From positions 124,001-188,000 of the forward strand of contig NZ_JAAIUV010000002.1 of the NCBI RefSeq assembly GCF_010975035.1: a stretch of DNA of 64,000 bases, written 5' to 3'. The notes beneath the pieces were generated by a model that was not told where the DNA came from, made no database searches, and saw nothing but the letters and a program-made list of their open reading frames with translations. This document shows positions 1 to 9,362 of this stretch, piece after piece (position 1 is the stretch's first letter; the number at the start of each line of letters is the position of its first letter). Origin of the DNA: Neobacillus thermocopriae. Its GTDB lineage: Bacteria; Bacillota; Bacilli; Bacillales; Cytobacillaceae. A program made the translations under genes and the position numbers.

Positions 1-1
1 A

Positions 2-2908
2 GAACTTGAAAAGTACGAAGTTGCATTAACTGTCCATGAAATAGAAGAACTGCATAAACAATGGGAAACTCTTTCAAAACAGGTTGAGGAGCGTCAACAA
101 GAGGAATTAAAGCTTTCCTCAGAAGTACAGCTGAAGGAAGCAAAAATAGTAGAGACAAGAGATCAAATGGCTGCGTTAGATGAATCCATCACTGATCTTC
201 AAAATGTTCTTCTTCATGTAAGTGAGGAGTTAGAAAAACTGGAAGGACGAAGAGAAGTTTTAAAGGAACGGAAGAAAAACGCAGCTCAAAATAAAGATCA
301 ATTGAAACTATCCATCACTGAAATGAACGAAAGATTAATACAGCTCCATAAAAATCATGATCTGCATGAGGATGCTGTTAAACAACTTGAAGGACAAGTA
401 AAAACCCTTCAAGCAAAACTGGCGGAAAAGCAGGAAAAATTGCAGCTTTACGCAGAAAATTTAGATGAGACCATTGAAAGTTTAAAAAGTGAATATATTG
501 ATTTGTTAAATGAACAAGCGGGAACGAAAAATGAATTAAAAAATATTGATGAACAGCTAATGCATTTGGAAAGGAAAAGTGCTCGGCTTGATTCGGAAAA
601 TGAAAAGTTTATTCAGGAACGTGAAGACATACAAAAAAACAAGCTAAACGTAATCAATGACTTAAAAGAAATTCAGCAAAAGCTAGAGGAACAGGTTGTC
701 ACATACCGGGAACAGCAAAGAAAATTAGAAGTAGTTAAAGCTAATTATCAAAAACAGGAGAAAACGCTCTATCAAGCTTATCAACTTATACAGCAAGCAA
801 AGTCTAAAAAAGAAATGCTTGAAGAAATGGAAGAGGATTATTCAGGGTTCTTTCAAGGGGTTAAAGAAGTTCTGAAAGTTCGTGGGAAAAAGCTTCAAGG
901 AATTGAAGGAGCTGTTGCTGAACTTGTCACTGTTCCAAAGGAATATGAAGTTGCTCTCGAAACGGCTTTTGGCAGTGCCTTACAACATATTGTTGTCGAT
1001 ACGGAACAAAATGCCCGAATAGCAATCCAATATTTAAAACAAAACGGTTATGGACGAGCTACATTTTTACCTTTAAGTGTTATTAAGGGAAGGTCCCTTT
1101 CTTCAGCTCAAATTGCTTTAATCCAAGACCATCCTTCTTATATTGGAACAGCTGTAAGTCTTATTCAATTTGATAAGAAATATTCAGAGGTAATGAATAA
1201 CCTATTAGGTAGTGTGGTTATTGCTAAAGATCTTAAAGGAGCCAATGAACTTGCAAAAATTCTCCAATACAGAGTTCGCTTAGTAACATTAGATGGAGAT
1301 ATCGTGAATCCTGGAGGATCTATGACGGGTGGTTCTGTAAAACAGAAAACTTCTTCCCTTTTATCTAGAAAGGGAGAGTTGGAAGACTTAAAAGCTAAGC
1401 TTGTCATAATGGAAGAAAAAACAAAGGGTTTAGAAGAAACGGTTAAGTCCTTAAAGGAAGAAGTTCGGAAAACAGAGGCAAAGCTCGAGGAAATACGTGA
1501 ACATGGAAATGAGCTAAGATTAACCGAACAGTCTATTAAAGGAAATCTTCGTGAAGCTGAGCTTGAAGAGAAAAGTATTAATGACCGTTTGGCCATTTAC
1601 GATATGGAAAAATCACAAATGGCAGAGGAACAACGTTCTCTTGAGAAAAGGAAATCACAAATAGAAGAAATGATGGGAGCTTTTCAAGAAAAAATTACTG
1701 AACTTGACAGTCAAATACTGGCATTGACGGAGCAAAAAAACAAGGATGCGACCTCCAAGGAGGCTCTCGCTTCAGAGATCAATGATCTAAAGGTAGAGTT
1801 TGCCTCTAAAAATGAACAGTATCTAAATGCAAAAGAACGTTTTACACAAACCGTAAATGATATTCGTGAACATAAAGAAAAGCTTAAGATTCTTGAAGAG
1901 GATCTAAAACTACTCCAATCAGAAATGACAACAAGCTCTACCGGTGAAGAGCAGCTAGAAGCAGCAGCCAGAGAAAAACAAAAGGATAAAGAATCCACTT
2001 TACAATTAATTGCCTCCAGAAGACAGGAGCGAATGGAACTTCAACATTTGCTTGAGGATCTCGAGATGGAGACCAAGGAACTTAAAAGACTTCATAAAGG
2101 ATTAACGGTTGTTTTAAAAGACGAGGAAGTGAAATTGAATCGGTTAGATGTGGATCTTGAAAATAGGCTCACTCACTTAAGAGAAGAGTACTTATTATCT
2201 TTTGAAGGAGCAAAAGAACAGTATCCGTTAACGGTCTCACCAGAGGAAGCCAGAAAAAAAGTTAAACTGATTAAACTCGCCATAGATGAGCTTGGACATG
2301 TAAATCTTGGGGCAATTGAAGAATATGACCGTGTCTCTGAACGTTATGAATTCTTAAAGGAACAGAGACAGGATTTGCAAGAAGCAAAGGACACTCTTTT
2401 TCAAGTCATTGAAGAGATGGATGAAGAAATGAAAAAACGCTTCAAGCATACGTTTAATGGAATTAAGGAACATTTTGAACCTGTATTTCAAACTCTTTTT
2501 GGGGGCGGAAGAGCAGATTTAATTTTGACAGAGCCGGATGATTTATTAAATACCGGAGTAGAAATTGTGGCACAACCTCCTGGTAAAAAACTTCAAAATC
2601 TAGGTTTGTTATCTGGTGGAGAAAGAGCATTAACGGCAATTGCTTTATTATTTTCTATTTTAAAAGTTAGACCCGTACCGTTTTGTATTCTTGATGAAGT
2701 AGAAGCAGCCTTGGATGAAGCTAATGTTCATCGCTTTAGCCAATATTTAAAGCGATATAGTAAAGAAACCCAATTTATTGTTATTACCCATCGAAAAGGG
2801 ACGATGGAAGGGGCTGATGTTCTTTATGGTGTTACCATGCAGGAATCAGGTGTTTCTAAACTGGTATCAGTACGTTTAGAAGATACAAAAGAACTAGTTG
2901 AATCTTAG
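2..2908 (+). CDS. smc: Chromosome partition protein SMC (5'-truncated by window edge)
   Basis: ATPase core of the SMC-ScpAB condensin that organises and helps segregate the chromosome. The frame is open from base 2, giving the last 968 residues; the N-terminal Walker A head lies outside the window. Visible parts are a long coiled coil, the hinge (about bases 838-1340, ending in a GGSMTGGS-type glycine-rich segment), the returning coiled coil, and the C-terminal head with the ABC signature LSGGE (about base 2610) and Walker B ILDEVEAALDE (about base 2690). Family members are near 1190 residues, so roughly 220 are missing. ftsY follows after 19 bases, as in B. subtilis. Confidence 0.97.
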   Translation, partial: ELEKYEVALTVHEIEELHKQWETLSKQVEERQQEELKLSSEVQLKEAKIVETRDQMAALDESITDLQNVLLHVSEELEKLEGRREVLKERKKNAAQNKDQLKLSITEMNERLIQLHKNHDLHEDAVKQLEGQVKTLQAKLAEKQEKLQLYAENLDETIESLKSEYIDLLNEQAGTKNELKNIDEQLMHLERKSARLDSENEKFIQEREDIQKNKLNVINDLKEIQQKLEEQVVTYREQQRKLEVVKANYQKQEKTLYQAYQLIQQAKSKKEMLEEMEEDYSGFFQGVKEVLKVRGKKLQGIEGAVAELVTVPKEYEVALETAFGSALQHIVVDTEQNARIAIQYLKQNGYGRATFLPLSVIKGRSLSSAQIALIQDHPSYIGTAVSLIQFDKKYSEVMNNLLGSVVIAKDLKGANELAKILQYRVRLVTLDGDIVNPGGSMTGGSVKQKTSSLLSRKGELEDLKAKLVIMEEKTKGLEETVKSLKEEVRKTEAKLEEIREHGNELRLTEQSIKGNLREAELEEKSINDRLAIYDMEKSQMAEEQRSLEKRKSQIEEMMGAFQEKITELDSQILALTEQKNKDATSKEALASEINDLKVEFASKNEQYLNAKERFTQTVNDIREHKEKLKILEEDLKLLQSEMTTSSTGEEQLEAAAREKQKDKESTLQLIASRRQERMELQHLLEDLEMETKELKRLHKGLTVVLKDEEVKLNRLDVDLENRLTHLREEYLLSFEGAKEQYPLTVSPEEARKKVKLIKLAIDELGHVNLGAIEEYDRVSERYEFLKEQRQDLQEAKDTLFQVIEEMDEEMKKRFKHTFNGIKEHFEPVFQTLFGGGRADLILTEPDDLLNTGVEIVAQPPGKKLQNLGLLSGGERALTAIALLFSILKVRPVPFCILDEVEAALDEANVHRFSQYLKRYSKETQFIVITHRKGTMEGADVLYGVTMQESGVSKLVSVRLEDTKELVES

Positions 2909-2927
2909 AAAAAGGAATGTGAAAAAG

Positions 2928-3920
2928 ATGAGTTTTTTTAAGAAATTAAAAGAAAAGATTACAAAATCTACAGATTCAGTGACAGAGAAATTTAAGGCAG
3001 GACTATCCAAAACAAGGGATAGTTTTACGGAGAAAGTGAATGACCTTATTGCTAGATATCGCAAAGTGGACGAAGAGTTTTTTGAAGAATTGGAAGAAGT
3101 GTTAATCCAAGCAGATGTTGGCTTTGAAACTGTTATGGAATTAATTGATGAGCTTAAAATGGAGGTAAAGCGCCGAAATATTCAGGACCCAGTGGAAGTT
3201 CAAAGTGTTATTTCTGAAAAGCTGGTGGATATTTATAATGCGGGAGAAGAAGCATCCTCTAAATTAAATATTCAACAGGATGGGTTGACGGTTATCCTCT
3301 TTGTCGGTGTAAACGGAGTTGGTAAAACAACGACTATTGGGAAATTGGCCCATAAGTTTAAATCAGAAGGAAAGAAAGTATTATTAGCAGCTGGTGATAC
3401 ATTCCGGGCAGGAGCCATTGAGCAGCTGGAAGTTTGGGGGAACCGTGTCGGAGTGGAGACGATTAAACAAACGGAAGGATCCGATCCGGCAGCCGTTATG
3501 TACGATGCGATTCAGGCTGCTAAATCCCGAAAAGTGGATATATTATTATGTGATACTGCAGGTAGGTTACAAAATAAAGTTAACTTAATGAAAGAACTTG
3601 AAAAGGTGAAGCGAGTAATCGAACGGGAAGTTCCAGGCGCTCCACACGAAGTATTGCTCGTATTAGATGCAACCACTGGGCAAAATGCCCTTGTTCAGGC
3701 GAAAACTTTCAAAGAAGCAACGAATGTCAGTGGGATTGTTCTGTCAAAATTAGATGGAACTGCAAAAGGAGGAATTGTTTTAGCTATTCGTAACGAATTA
3801 AATATCCCTGTTAAATTCGTCGGTCTTGGTGAGAAAATGGATGACCTTCAAGAATTTGATGCGGAGAAATATGTCTACGGCTTATTTGCTGACCAAGTAG
3901 AAAAGACTGAAACAGAATAA
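2928..3920 (+). CDS. ftsY: Signal recognition particle receptor FtsY
   Basis: SRP receptor GTPase that docks ribosome-SRP complexes at the membrane for co-translational insertion. The 330-residue protein has a short charged N-terminus, a helical N domain and an SRP-type G domain: GVNGVGKTTT near residue 126, DTFRAGAIEQL, DTAGR near 209, and SKLDGTAKGG near 273. A TTG 30 bases upstream would extend the frame into smc, but the ATG at 2928 follows AAAGGA at 2911 and gives the usual N-terminus (MSFFKKLKEK) and family length. It probably shares a transcript with smc. Confidence 0.96.
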   Translation: MSFFKKLKEKITKSTDSVTEKFKAGLSKTRDSFTEKVNDLIARYRKVDEEFFEELEEVLIQADVGFETVMELIDELKMEVKRRNIQDPVEVQSVISEKLVDIYNAGEEASSKLNIQQDGLTVILFVGVNGVGKTTTIGKLAHKFKSEGKKVLLAAGDTFRAGAIEQLEVWGNRVGVETIKQTEGSDPAAVMYDAIQAAKSRKVDILLCDTAGRLQNKVNLMKELEKVKRVIEREVPGAPHEVLLVLDATTGQNALVQAKTFKEATNVSGIVLSKLDGTAKGGIVLAIRNELNIPVKFVGLGEKMDDLQEFDAEKYVYGLFADQVEKTETE

Positions 3921-3939
3921 CGAGTGTAAAGTTTTTTTC

Positions 3940-3968
3940 TTGACAGTATAAGTGGGACTGTGTAAACT
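3940..3968 (+). promoter_or_regulatory. Sigma-A-type promoter of ylxM-ffh
   Basis: TTGACA at 3940-3945, 17-base spacer, TAAACT at 3963-3968, in the ftsY-ylxM gap and 46 bases before ylxM. The -35 is perfect and the -10 matches 4 of 6, so ylxM-ffh can be transcribed apart from smc-ftsY. Confidence 0.6.
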
Positions 3969-4014
3969 ACATTGTAAAGGCTTTTCACTTAACAAGTAGG
4001 GAGGGTTCTTTGGC

Positions 4015-4347
4015 ATGCTTGAAAAGACAACAAGAATGAATTATTTATATGATTTTTATCATTCCTTGTTAACCCCAAAGCAGCAAAACTATATGTCTCT
4101 CTATTATTTGGATGATTACTCGCTTGGGGAAATTGCCGAAGAGTATGATGTTAGCCGTCAAGCCGTTTATGATAATATTAAACGGACAGAAGCAATGCTT
4201 GAGGAATATGAGGCAAAACTACTACTTTTTCAAAAATTCCAAGAACGCTCCATACTTATTCGTCAATTGAAAGAGTTATTAAACGAGGAAAACCCTTCAA
4301 AGCAGGCACTCCAAGATGTGGTTGCTGAGCTTGAGAAATTAAACTAG
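4015..4347 (+). CDS. ylxM: YlxM family helix-turn-helix protein, SRP-associated
   Basis: Small acidic protein of 110 residues with a sigma-factor region-4-like helix-turn-helix in the N-terminal half ([20 protein letters not shown], about residues 38-57) and a helical C-terminus. The family is always next to ffh in Firmicutes and has been linked to the SRP pathway in streptococci; its exact role is unclear. GGGAGGG precedes the ATG, and the stop lies 12 bases before ffh, so the two are co-transcribed. Confidence 0.93.
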   Translation: MLEKTTRMNYLYDFYHSLLTPKQQNYMSLYYLDDYSLGEIAEEYDVSRQAVYDNIKRTEAMLEEYEAKLLLFQKFQERSILIRQLKELLNEENPSKQALQDVVAELEKLN

Positions 4348-4359
4348 GAGGCGGCATAA

Positions 4360-5712
4360 ATGGCATTTGAAGGATTAGCCGACCGACTGCAGAAAACGAT
4401 CCAGAAAATCCGTGGAAAAGGGAAAGTATCAGAATCAGATGTAAAAGAAATGATGCGTGAAGTGCGCCTGGCTCTCCTTGAGGCTGACGTTAACTTCAAG
4501 GTCGTAAAGGATTTTGTAAAAAAAGTTAGTGAACGTGCCGTAGGTCAGGAAGTATTAAAAAGCCTAACGCCTGGGCAACAAATCATAAAAATTGTTAATG
4601 AAGAATTAACAGAGCTAATGGGGGGAGAGCAAAGTAAAATTGCGGTCTCTAACCGACCTCCAACCGTCATTATGATGGTCGGCCTTCAAGGGGCAGGTAA
4701 AACAACAACTACTGGGAAATTAGCTAACTTGCTTCGAAAGAAGTATAATAGGAAACCATTGCTGGTTGCTGCAGATATTTACCGCCCGGCTGCTATTAAG
4801 CAGCTTGAGACTCTAGGAAAACAATTAAATATGCCCGTTTTCTCACTTGGAGACCAGGTAAGTCCTGTAGAAATTGCAAGACAGGCAATTGCTAAAGCTA
4901 AAGAAGATCATCATGATTATGTGCTGATTGATACTGCAGGTCGACTTCATGTTGATGAAGCTTTAATGAATGAATTAAAAGACATTAAAGAATTGACCAA
5001 GCCTGATGAAATTTTCTTAGTTGTTGATGCGATGACTGGTCAAGATGCTGTGAATGTGGCACAAAGTTTTAATGAACAGCTGGATATTACCGGAGTTATT
5101 CTAACAAAACTTGATGGTGATACAAGAGGTGGGGCCGCATTATCCATTCGTGCTGTAACCCAGACACCAATTAAATTTGTTGGTATGGGAGAGAAAATGG
5201 ATGCTTTAGAGCCTTTCCATCCAGAACGCATGGCATCAAGAATTTTGGGTATGGGTGATGTGCTTACATTGATTGAAAAGGCCCAAGCGAATATTGATGA
5301 AGAGAAAGCAAAAGAGCTGGAACAAAAGATGAGAACAGCATCATTTACGCTTGACGACTTTCTTGAACAGCTTGGCCAAGTTCGCAAACTCGGCCCACTT
5401 GATGAATTATTAAAAATGATGCCAGGGGCTAATAAGATTAAAGGTTTAAATAATCTTCAAATTGATGAAAAGCAGATTGCTCACGTAGAAGCTATTATTC
5501 GTTCGATGACAAAGGAAGAAAAACTACATCCGGAAATCATGAATTCCAGTCGCAAGCGCCGTATTGCAAAAGGAAGCGGACGTACGGTAGCAGAAGTGAA
5601 TCGTCTTTTAAAGCAGTTTGAAGATATGAAGAAGATGATGAAGCAGATGACTGGTATGCAGCAAAAAGCTAAGAAAAAAGGCGGATTTAAATTCCCCTTT
5701 AAACCGTTTTAA
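4360..5712 (+). CDS. ffh: Signal recognition particle protein Ffh
   Basis: SRP54 GTPase that binds scRNA and hydrophobic signal sequences and hands ribosomes to FtsY. The 450 residues comprise an N domain, a G domain (GLQGAGKTTT near 108, DTAGR near 191, TKLDGDTRGG near 249) and a methionine-rich M domain from about residue 300 with the SRKRRIAKGSGR RNA-binding segment, ending in a lysine-rich tail. Length fits the family (about 446). The ATG follows AGGAGG closely. rpsP has its own promoter downstream. Confidence 0.97.
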   Translation: MAFEGLADRLQKTIQKIRGKGKVSESDVKEMMREVRLALLEADVNFKVVKDFVKKVSERAVGQEVLKSLTPGQQIIKIVNEELTELMGGEQSKIAVSNRPPTVIMMVGLQGAGKTTTTGKLANLLRKKYNRKPLLVAADIYRPAAIKQLETLGKQLNMPVFSLGDQVSPVEIARQAIAKAKEDHHDYVLIDTAGRLHVDEALMNELKDIKELTKPDEIFLVVDAMTGQDAVNVAQSFNEQLDITGVILTKLDGDTRGGAALSIRAVTQTPIKFVGMGEKMDALEPFHPERMASRILGMGDVLTLIEKAQANIDEEKAKELEQKMRTASFTLDDFLEQLGQVRKLGPLDELLKMMPGANKIKGLNNLQIDEKQIAHVEAIIRSMTKEEKLHPEIMNSSRKRRIAKGSGRTVAEVNRLLKQFEDMKKMMKQMTGMQQKAKKKGGFKFPFKPF

Positions 5713-5753
5713 TTTGTAATAAATGGAAATACTACTATGTAAAGAAAAAACAC

Positions 5754-5782
5754 TTTACAAATAAAAGAACAATTGGTATTAT
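5754..5782 (+). promoter_or_regulatory. Sigma-A-type promoter of rpsP
   Basis: TTTACA at 5754-5759, exactly 17 bases, TATTAT at 5777-5782, 38 bases ahead of the rpsP start and just before its GGAGGTG site. Each hexamer has 5 of 6 consensus bases, as expected for a ribosomal protein promoter. Confidence 0.65.
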
Positions 5783-5820
5783 ACTATCTTGTGTGAAACT
5801 ATTCGGAGGTGCTTTTTTAA

Positions 5821-6093
<273 letters not shown>

Positions 6094-6105
6094 TCGAAGG
6101 TTCCT

Positions 6106-6336
6106 ATGAAAGAACTGATCGAAACAATTGTTAAGCCCCTTGTTGATTTTCCTGATGATGTCCTTGTTCAAATAAAAGAGGACGATTCAAAAATAACGTA
6201 TCATCTGTCTGTCAATAAAGCAGATATAGGAAAGGTAATCGGCAAGCAAGGGCGTGTTGCAAAGGCCATTAGGACTGTTGTATATGCAGCAGGATCATCA
6301 CAACAAAAGAAAATTTTCTTAGAAATTGGTGAATAG
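6106..6336 (+). CDS. khpA: KH-domain RNA-binding protein KhpA (YlqC)
   Basis: A single small KH domain of 76 residues with the GxxG loop as VIGKQGRVAKAIR near residue 45. In Gram-positive bacteria KhpA pairs with the Jag/KhpB protein to bind RNA and influence cell elongation and division. It sits 12 bases after rpsP and is followed by a hairpin with a T-run (6353-6382) that may reduce read-through into ylqD. Confidence 0.94.
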   Translation: MKELIETIVKPLVDFPDDVLVQIKEDDSKITYHLSVNKADIGKVIGKQGRVAKAIRTVVYAAGSSQQKKIFLEIGE

Positions 6337-6352
6337 CTTTTTGCATCTAAAG

Positions 6353-6382
6353 AAAGGGAGGGTCAAGAAACCTCCCTTTTTT
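6353..6382 (+). terminator. Candidate intrinsic terminator between khpA and ylqD
   Basis: AAAGGGAGG at 6353-6361 pairs with CCTCCCTTT at 6371-6379 around a 9-base loop, with six Ts at 6377-6382. It may be only partly effective, since the downstream genes show no clear promoter. Confidence 0.65.
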
Positions 6383-6419
6383 GGTATTTAAAGCTTCATG
6401 CTTGAAGGAGGCAATCATT

Positions 6420-6806
6420 ATGCAAATAATCCAAACTGTTGTGGTGAAACAAATCCTAACAGAAAAAAGTAAACAACAGCTATTTGAAAAATATAATTCT
6501 AAAAAGCTGCAGTTACAAAAAGAATGTGATCAGTTACAGTTCGAATTAAAGCGTTTGGAAAAAACGAAAAATTTTTCACAAGTTTCCCTCAAAAATCAAT
6601 TTGAAAAAGAAATTCAATTTCGTAAGGAAAAAATTAAGCTACTTGAGTTTCAAATCGAACAACTACATATCCTACCTTTAGGAAGTGAATTAAAAGAGCG
6701 GGAAGTTCAAGCTCTTGTTGAGATTAATGTAGGTGATACATGGGACGTAAGCTTAGGACAACCCACGATCATCATTAAAGACGGTATTGTAGAAGAAATA
6801 CGTTAG
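6420..6806 (+). CDS. ylqD: YlqD family protein of unknown function
   Basis: A 128-residue protein conserved at this position in Bacillaceae, without an assigned function. Residues 15-80 are charged and heptad-like and probably form a coiled coil; the last 45 residues form a short globular domain (EINVGDTWDV, IIIKDGIVEEI). The ATG at 6420 is chosen because AAGGAGG stands at 6405-6411; a longer frame would begin inside the terminator. rimM starts 15 bases after the stop, suggesting a link to ribosome or RNA processing. Confidence 0.88.
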   Translation: MQIIQTVVVKQILTEKSKQQLFEKYNSKKLQLQKECDQLQFELKRLEKTKNFSQVSLKNQFEKEIQFRKEKIKLLEFQIEQLHILPLGSELKEREVQALVEINVGDTWDVSLGQPTIIIKDGIVEEIR

Positions 6807-6821
6807 AGGGTGAGAATTAGT

Positions 6822-7340
6822 ATGGCAAAATGGTTTAATGTCGGTAAAATTGTCAATACACATGGCATAAAGGGCGAAGTAAGAGTAATTTCAAGAACAG
6901 ACTTTCCCGAAGAGCGTTATAAAGTAGGGAATAAATTGTATTTGTTTTTACCAAATGAGGCTCAGCCTATCGAGTTAACCGTCAAAAGCCACCGTACTCA
7001 TAAAAATTTTGATCTACTTGTTTTCGAAGGTTATGAAAACATCAACTTAGTGGAGAAATTCCGTGATGGGATTTTAAAGGTTCCTGAATCCCAGTTGAAG
7101 GAACTCGAAGAAGATGAATTTTATTTTCATGAAATAATTGGCTGTCTCGTTAAAACGACTCAGGGTGAAGTAATTGGAAAAATAACAGAAATTCTTACAC
7201 CAGGTGCGAACGATGTGTGGGTGGTAAAAGGGGAGAATGGAAAAGATATATTAATCCCATATATCCACGATGTAGTGAAAGAAGTCGATGTACAAGAAAA
7301 AATGGTTCTAATTGAGCCAATGGAAGGGCTTCTATCATGA
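6822..7340 (+). CDS. rimM: 16S rRNA processing protein RimM
   Basis: Assembly factor that binds uS19 and the 30S head during 16S maturation. The 172 residues show an N-terminal beta-barrel RimM domain ([20 protein letters not shown]) and a C-terminal PRC-barrel (FYFHEIIGC, then [12 protein letters not shown]). A GTG 12 bases upstream overlaps the AGAGGGTGAG ribosome site, so the ATG at 6822 is preferred. The stop overlaps the trmD start, indicating translational coupling. Confidence 0.95.
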   Translation: MAKWFNVGKIVNTHGIKGEVRVISRTDFPEERYKVGNKLYLFLPNEAQPIELTVKSHRTHKNFDLLVFEGYENINLVEKFRDGILKVPESQLKELEEDEFYFHEIIGCLVKTTQGEVIGKITEILTPGANDVWVVKGENGKDILIPYIHDVVKEVDVQEKMVLIEPMEGLLS

Positions 7341-8080
7341 TGCAGATTGATATTCTTACACTATTTCCTGAAATGTTTACTGGTGTACTAGGAACTTCGA
7401 TATTAAACAAGGCAGCCGAGAAATCAGCCGTTCAGTACAATGTTGTCAATTTTAGAGATTTTGCTGATAATAAGCATGCAACTGTGGATGATTATCCTTA
7501 TGGGGGCGGAGCAGGGATGGTTTTAAAGCCGCAACCAATTTTTGATGCAGTTGCCTTTCTTAAAAAAAAGGCAGAAAGTAAAAAGCCAAGGGTGATCCTT
7601 CTTTGTCCTCAAGGTGAAAGGTATGATCAGAGAAAAGCAGAACAATTAGCCCAAGAGGAGCATCTTATTTTTATTTGTGGACATTATGAGGGATATGATG
7701 AGCGTATTCGTGAAAACATCGTTACCGATGAAATCTCGATTGGCGATTATGTTTTGACTGGCGGTGAATTAGGAGCGATGGTGGTAATAGATAGTGTTGT
7801 GCGTCTATTGCCAGAGGTTTTAGGTAATCAAGAATCACACATGAAGGATTCATTTAGTACAGGGCTTTTAGAGCATCCTCATTATACTAGACCTGCTGAT
7901 TTTCGCGGTTTAAAGGTTCCTGAAGTACTATTATCCGGAAATCATAAATTAATAGAGGAATGGCGCAATAAAGAGGCATTAAGACGGACATTTTTAAGAA
8001 GACCGGATTTATTAGATAAAATTGAACTTACTCCAGATCAACAAAAATGGCTTTCTGAAATAAAAAAAGAATATGAGTAG
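7337..8080 (+). CDS. trmD: tRNA (guanine-N1)-methyltransferase TrmD
   Basis: Makes m1G37 in tRNAs reading CNN codons, preventing +1 frameshifting. The 247-residue SPOUT enzyme shows the trefoil-knot AdoMet site ([33 protein letters not shown]) and the C-terminal [11 protein letters not shown] segment. Two adjacent ATGs (7337, 7340) are possible; 7337 has the better spacing to GGAAGGG at 7322, while 7340 matches the family N-terminus ([13 protein letters not shown]). Both overlap the rimM stop. Confidence 0.96.
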   Translation: MMQIDILTLFPEMFTGVLGTSILNKAAEKSAVQYNVVNFRDFADNKHATVDDYPYGGGAGMVLKPQPIFDAVAFLKKKAESKKPRVILLCPQGERYDQRKAEQLAQEEHLIFICGHYEGYDERIRENIVTDEISIGDYVLTGGELGAMVVIDSVVRLLPEVLGNQESHMKDSFSTGLLEHPHYTRPADFRGLKVPEVLLSGNHKLIEEWRNKEALRRTFLRRPDLLDKIELTPDQQKWLSEIKKEYE

Positions 8081-8082
8081 TA

Positions 8083-8111
8083 TTGCAGACTATAAACAAT
8101 TATGTTATTAT
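8083..8111 (+). promoter_or_regulatory. Extended -10 promoter of rplS
   Basis: TTGCAG at 8083-8088, 17-base spacer ending in TGT, TATTAT at 8106-8111. It begins right after the trmD stop and gives rplS its own start, leaving a leader of about 100 bases. Confidence 0.65.
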
Positions 8112-8117
8112 ATTTCT

Positions 8118-8211
8118 TGTGACTTAAGCCGATGTAGGTTGGTTTTAGTCTTAAAACGATGTTCCGCTGCATTGAAGTTTATTAGTATGTAAGAGCATCT
8201 GTTGGAAGGAG
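8118..8211 (+). ncRNA. Candidate L19 (rplS) mRNA leader
   Basis: The transcript from the 8106 promoter has about 100 untranslated bases before rplS. Firmicutes carry a conserved autoregulatory L19 leader here. The sequence contains self-complementary runs (CTTAAGCC, GGTTTTAGTC, CTTAAAAC) fitting a structured leader, but I assign it by position and could not test it against the family model. Confidence 0.5.
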
Positions 8212-8220
8212 TTGAAAACG

Positions 8221-8565
8221 ATGCATAAATTAATCGAAGATATCACAAAAGAACAACTTCGTACTGACCTTCCTGAGTTCCGTCCTGGTGACACTGTACG
8301 TGTACACGTAAAGGTTATCGAGGGTACTCGCGAGCGTATTCAGCTATTTGAAGGTGTAGTAATTAAGCGTCGTGGTGGTGGAATTAGCGAAACTTTTACA
8401 GTTCGTAAAGTTTCTTACGGGGTAGGCGTTGAGCGTACATTCCCATTACACACACCAAAAATTGCGAAGCTAGAAGTAGTTCGTCGCGGTAAAGTTCGCC
8501 GTGCTAAGCTTTACTACTTACGTAACCTTCGCGGTAAAAAAGCTCGTATTAAAGAAATCCGATAA
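8221..8565 (+). CDS. rplS: 50S ribosomal protein bL19
   Basis: Large-subunit protein at the subunit interface. The 114 residues are typical: [18 protein letters not shown] at the start, [28 protein letters not shown], and an arginine/lysine-rich end. An in-frame TTG at 8212 directly abuts GGAAGGAG, so the ATG at 8221 is used. A strong terminator follows at once. Confidence 0.97.
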   Translation: MHKLIEDITKEQLRTDLPEFRPGDTVRVHVKVIEGTRERIQLFEGVVIKRRGGGISETFTVRKVSYGVGVERTFPLHTPKIAKLEVVRRGKVRRAKLYYLRNLRGKKARIKEIR

Positions 8566-8569
8566 TAAC

Positions 8570-8600
8570 AAAAAAGAGCTTGCATTGCAAGCTCTTTTTT
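8570..8600 (+). terminator. Intrinsic terminator of rplS
   Basis: A perfect 14-base stem (8570-8583 with 8587-8600; core AGAGCTTGC) around a 3-base loop, A-rich on the left and ending in six Ts. The A/T symmetry would also let it act on the minus strand. Confidence 0.92.
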
Positions 8601-8712
8601 CATACATAAATGATAACCGAATTTATTGCTAAAACTTAAATAATGTATTAAAGTTTTATTAAAAAATTTTCCCCTCGTGTTAAATGGAGTTAAGTTTTTG
8701 TAAAATAGTCTT

Positions 8713-8718
8713 TATAAT
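8713..8718 (+). promoter_or_regulatory. Candidate -10 element for lepB
   Basis: Perfect TATAAT at 8713-8718, 33 bases before lepB. The hexamer 17 bases upstream (TTAAGT, 8690-8695) is a weak -35. Confidence 0.4.
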
Positions 8719-8751
8719 AAGATTTTAAAGGCGAGAATGGTGGGGATTGAG

Positions 8752-9309
8752 ATGGCAAAAAAGAAAAATGAATTATGGGAATGGACAAAAGCACTCTTAA
8801 TCGCTGTGGTACTGGCAGCCGTTATTAGGTATTTTCTATTTGCGCCAATTGTCGTAGATGGCTTATCGATGATGCCGACATTGAAAGACCAAGACCGAAT
8901 GATTGTGAATAAGCTTAGCTATAAAATAGGTGAACCGAAGCGTTTTGATATTGTTGTTTTCCATGCGCCTGAGCAAAAGGATTATATAAAAAGAGTAATT
9001 GGTTTACCAGGTGACACGATTGAGTATAAAAATGATACTTTATACGTAAATGGAAAACCGTATGATGAACCGTATTTAGATGAATATAAAAAACAGGTAG
9101 AGGACGGTCCACTAACAGAACCTTTTACATTGGAAGAAAAAATTGGCCGGAAAACAGTACCGGAAGGTGAATTATTTGTAATGGGGGATAATCGGCGATT
9201 TAGTAAGGACTCTAGACATATTGGAACGATACCGATGAGTAAAGTGATCGGGAAGACAAGCATTATATACTGGCCGATTCATGATGCCCGAATTCTTTCT
9301 AATAAATAA
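8752..9309 (+). CDS. lepB: Type I signal peptidase
   Basis: Membrane serine protease that removes signal peptides from Sec/Tat exports. The 185 residues have a cytoplasmic N-terminus, one membrane segment (about 13-35) and an extracellular catalytic domain with nucleophile Ser39 in DGLSMMPT and general-base Lys80 in DYIKRVIGLPGD, then GDNRRFSKDSR. The ATG at 8752 follows GGTGGGGA; an upstream ATG at 8737 would precede that site. It is single-gene, between the rplS terminator and rbgA. Which Sip paralogue it matches cannot be said. Confidence 0.94.
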   Translation: MAKKKNELWEWTKALLIAVVLAAVIRYFLFAPIVVDGLSMMPTLKDQDRMIVNKLSYKIGEPKRFDIVVFHAPEQKDYIKRVIGLPGDTIEYKNDTLYVNGKPYDEPYLDEYKKQVEDGPLTEPFTLEEKIGRKTVPEGELFVMGDNRRFSKDSRHIGTIPMSKVIGKTSIIYWPIHDARILSNK

Positions 9310-9362
9310 CCCTACTTCAACTTCTGACTAGAACACTAAAGTTTTAAAGGGAGGATTCTCCT

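Noticed and set aside
1165-1998. Minus-strand open frames inside smc, and similar antisense frames throughout the window
   Set aside because: They lie opposite clearly coding genes, have no ribosome sites, and show serine/leucine-rich composition typical of antisense reading.
3394-3588. Plus-strand 64-residue frame inside ftsY
   Set aside because: Out of frame with the clearly conserved FtsY G domain and lacking a ribosome site.
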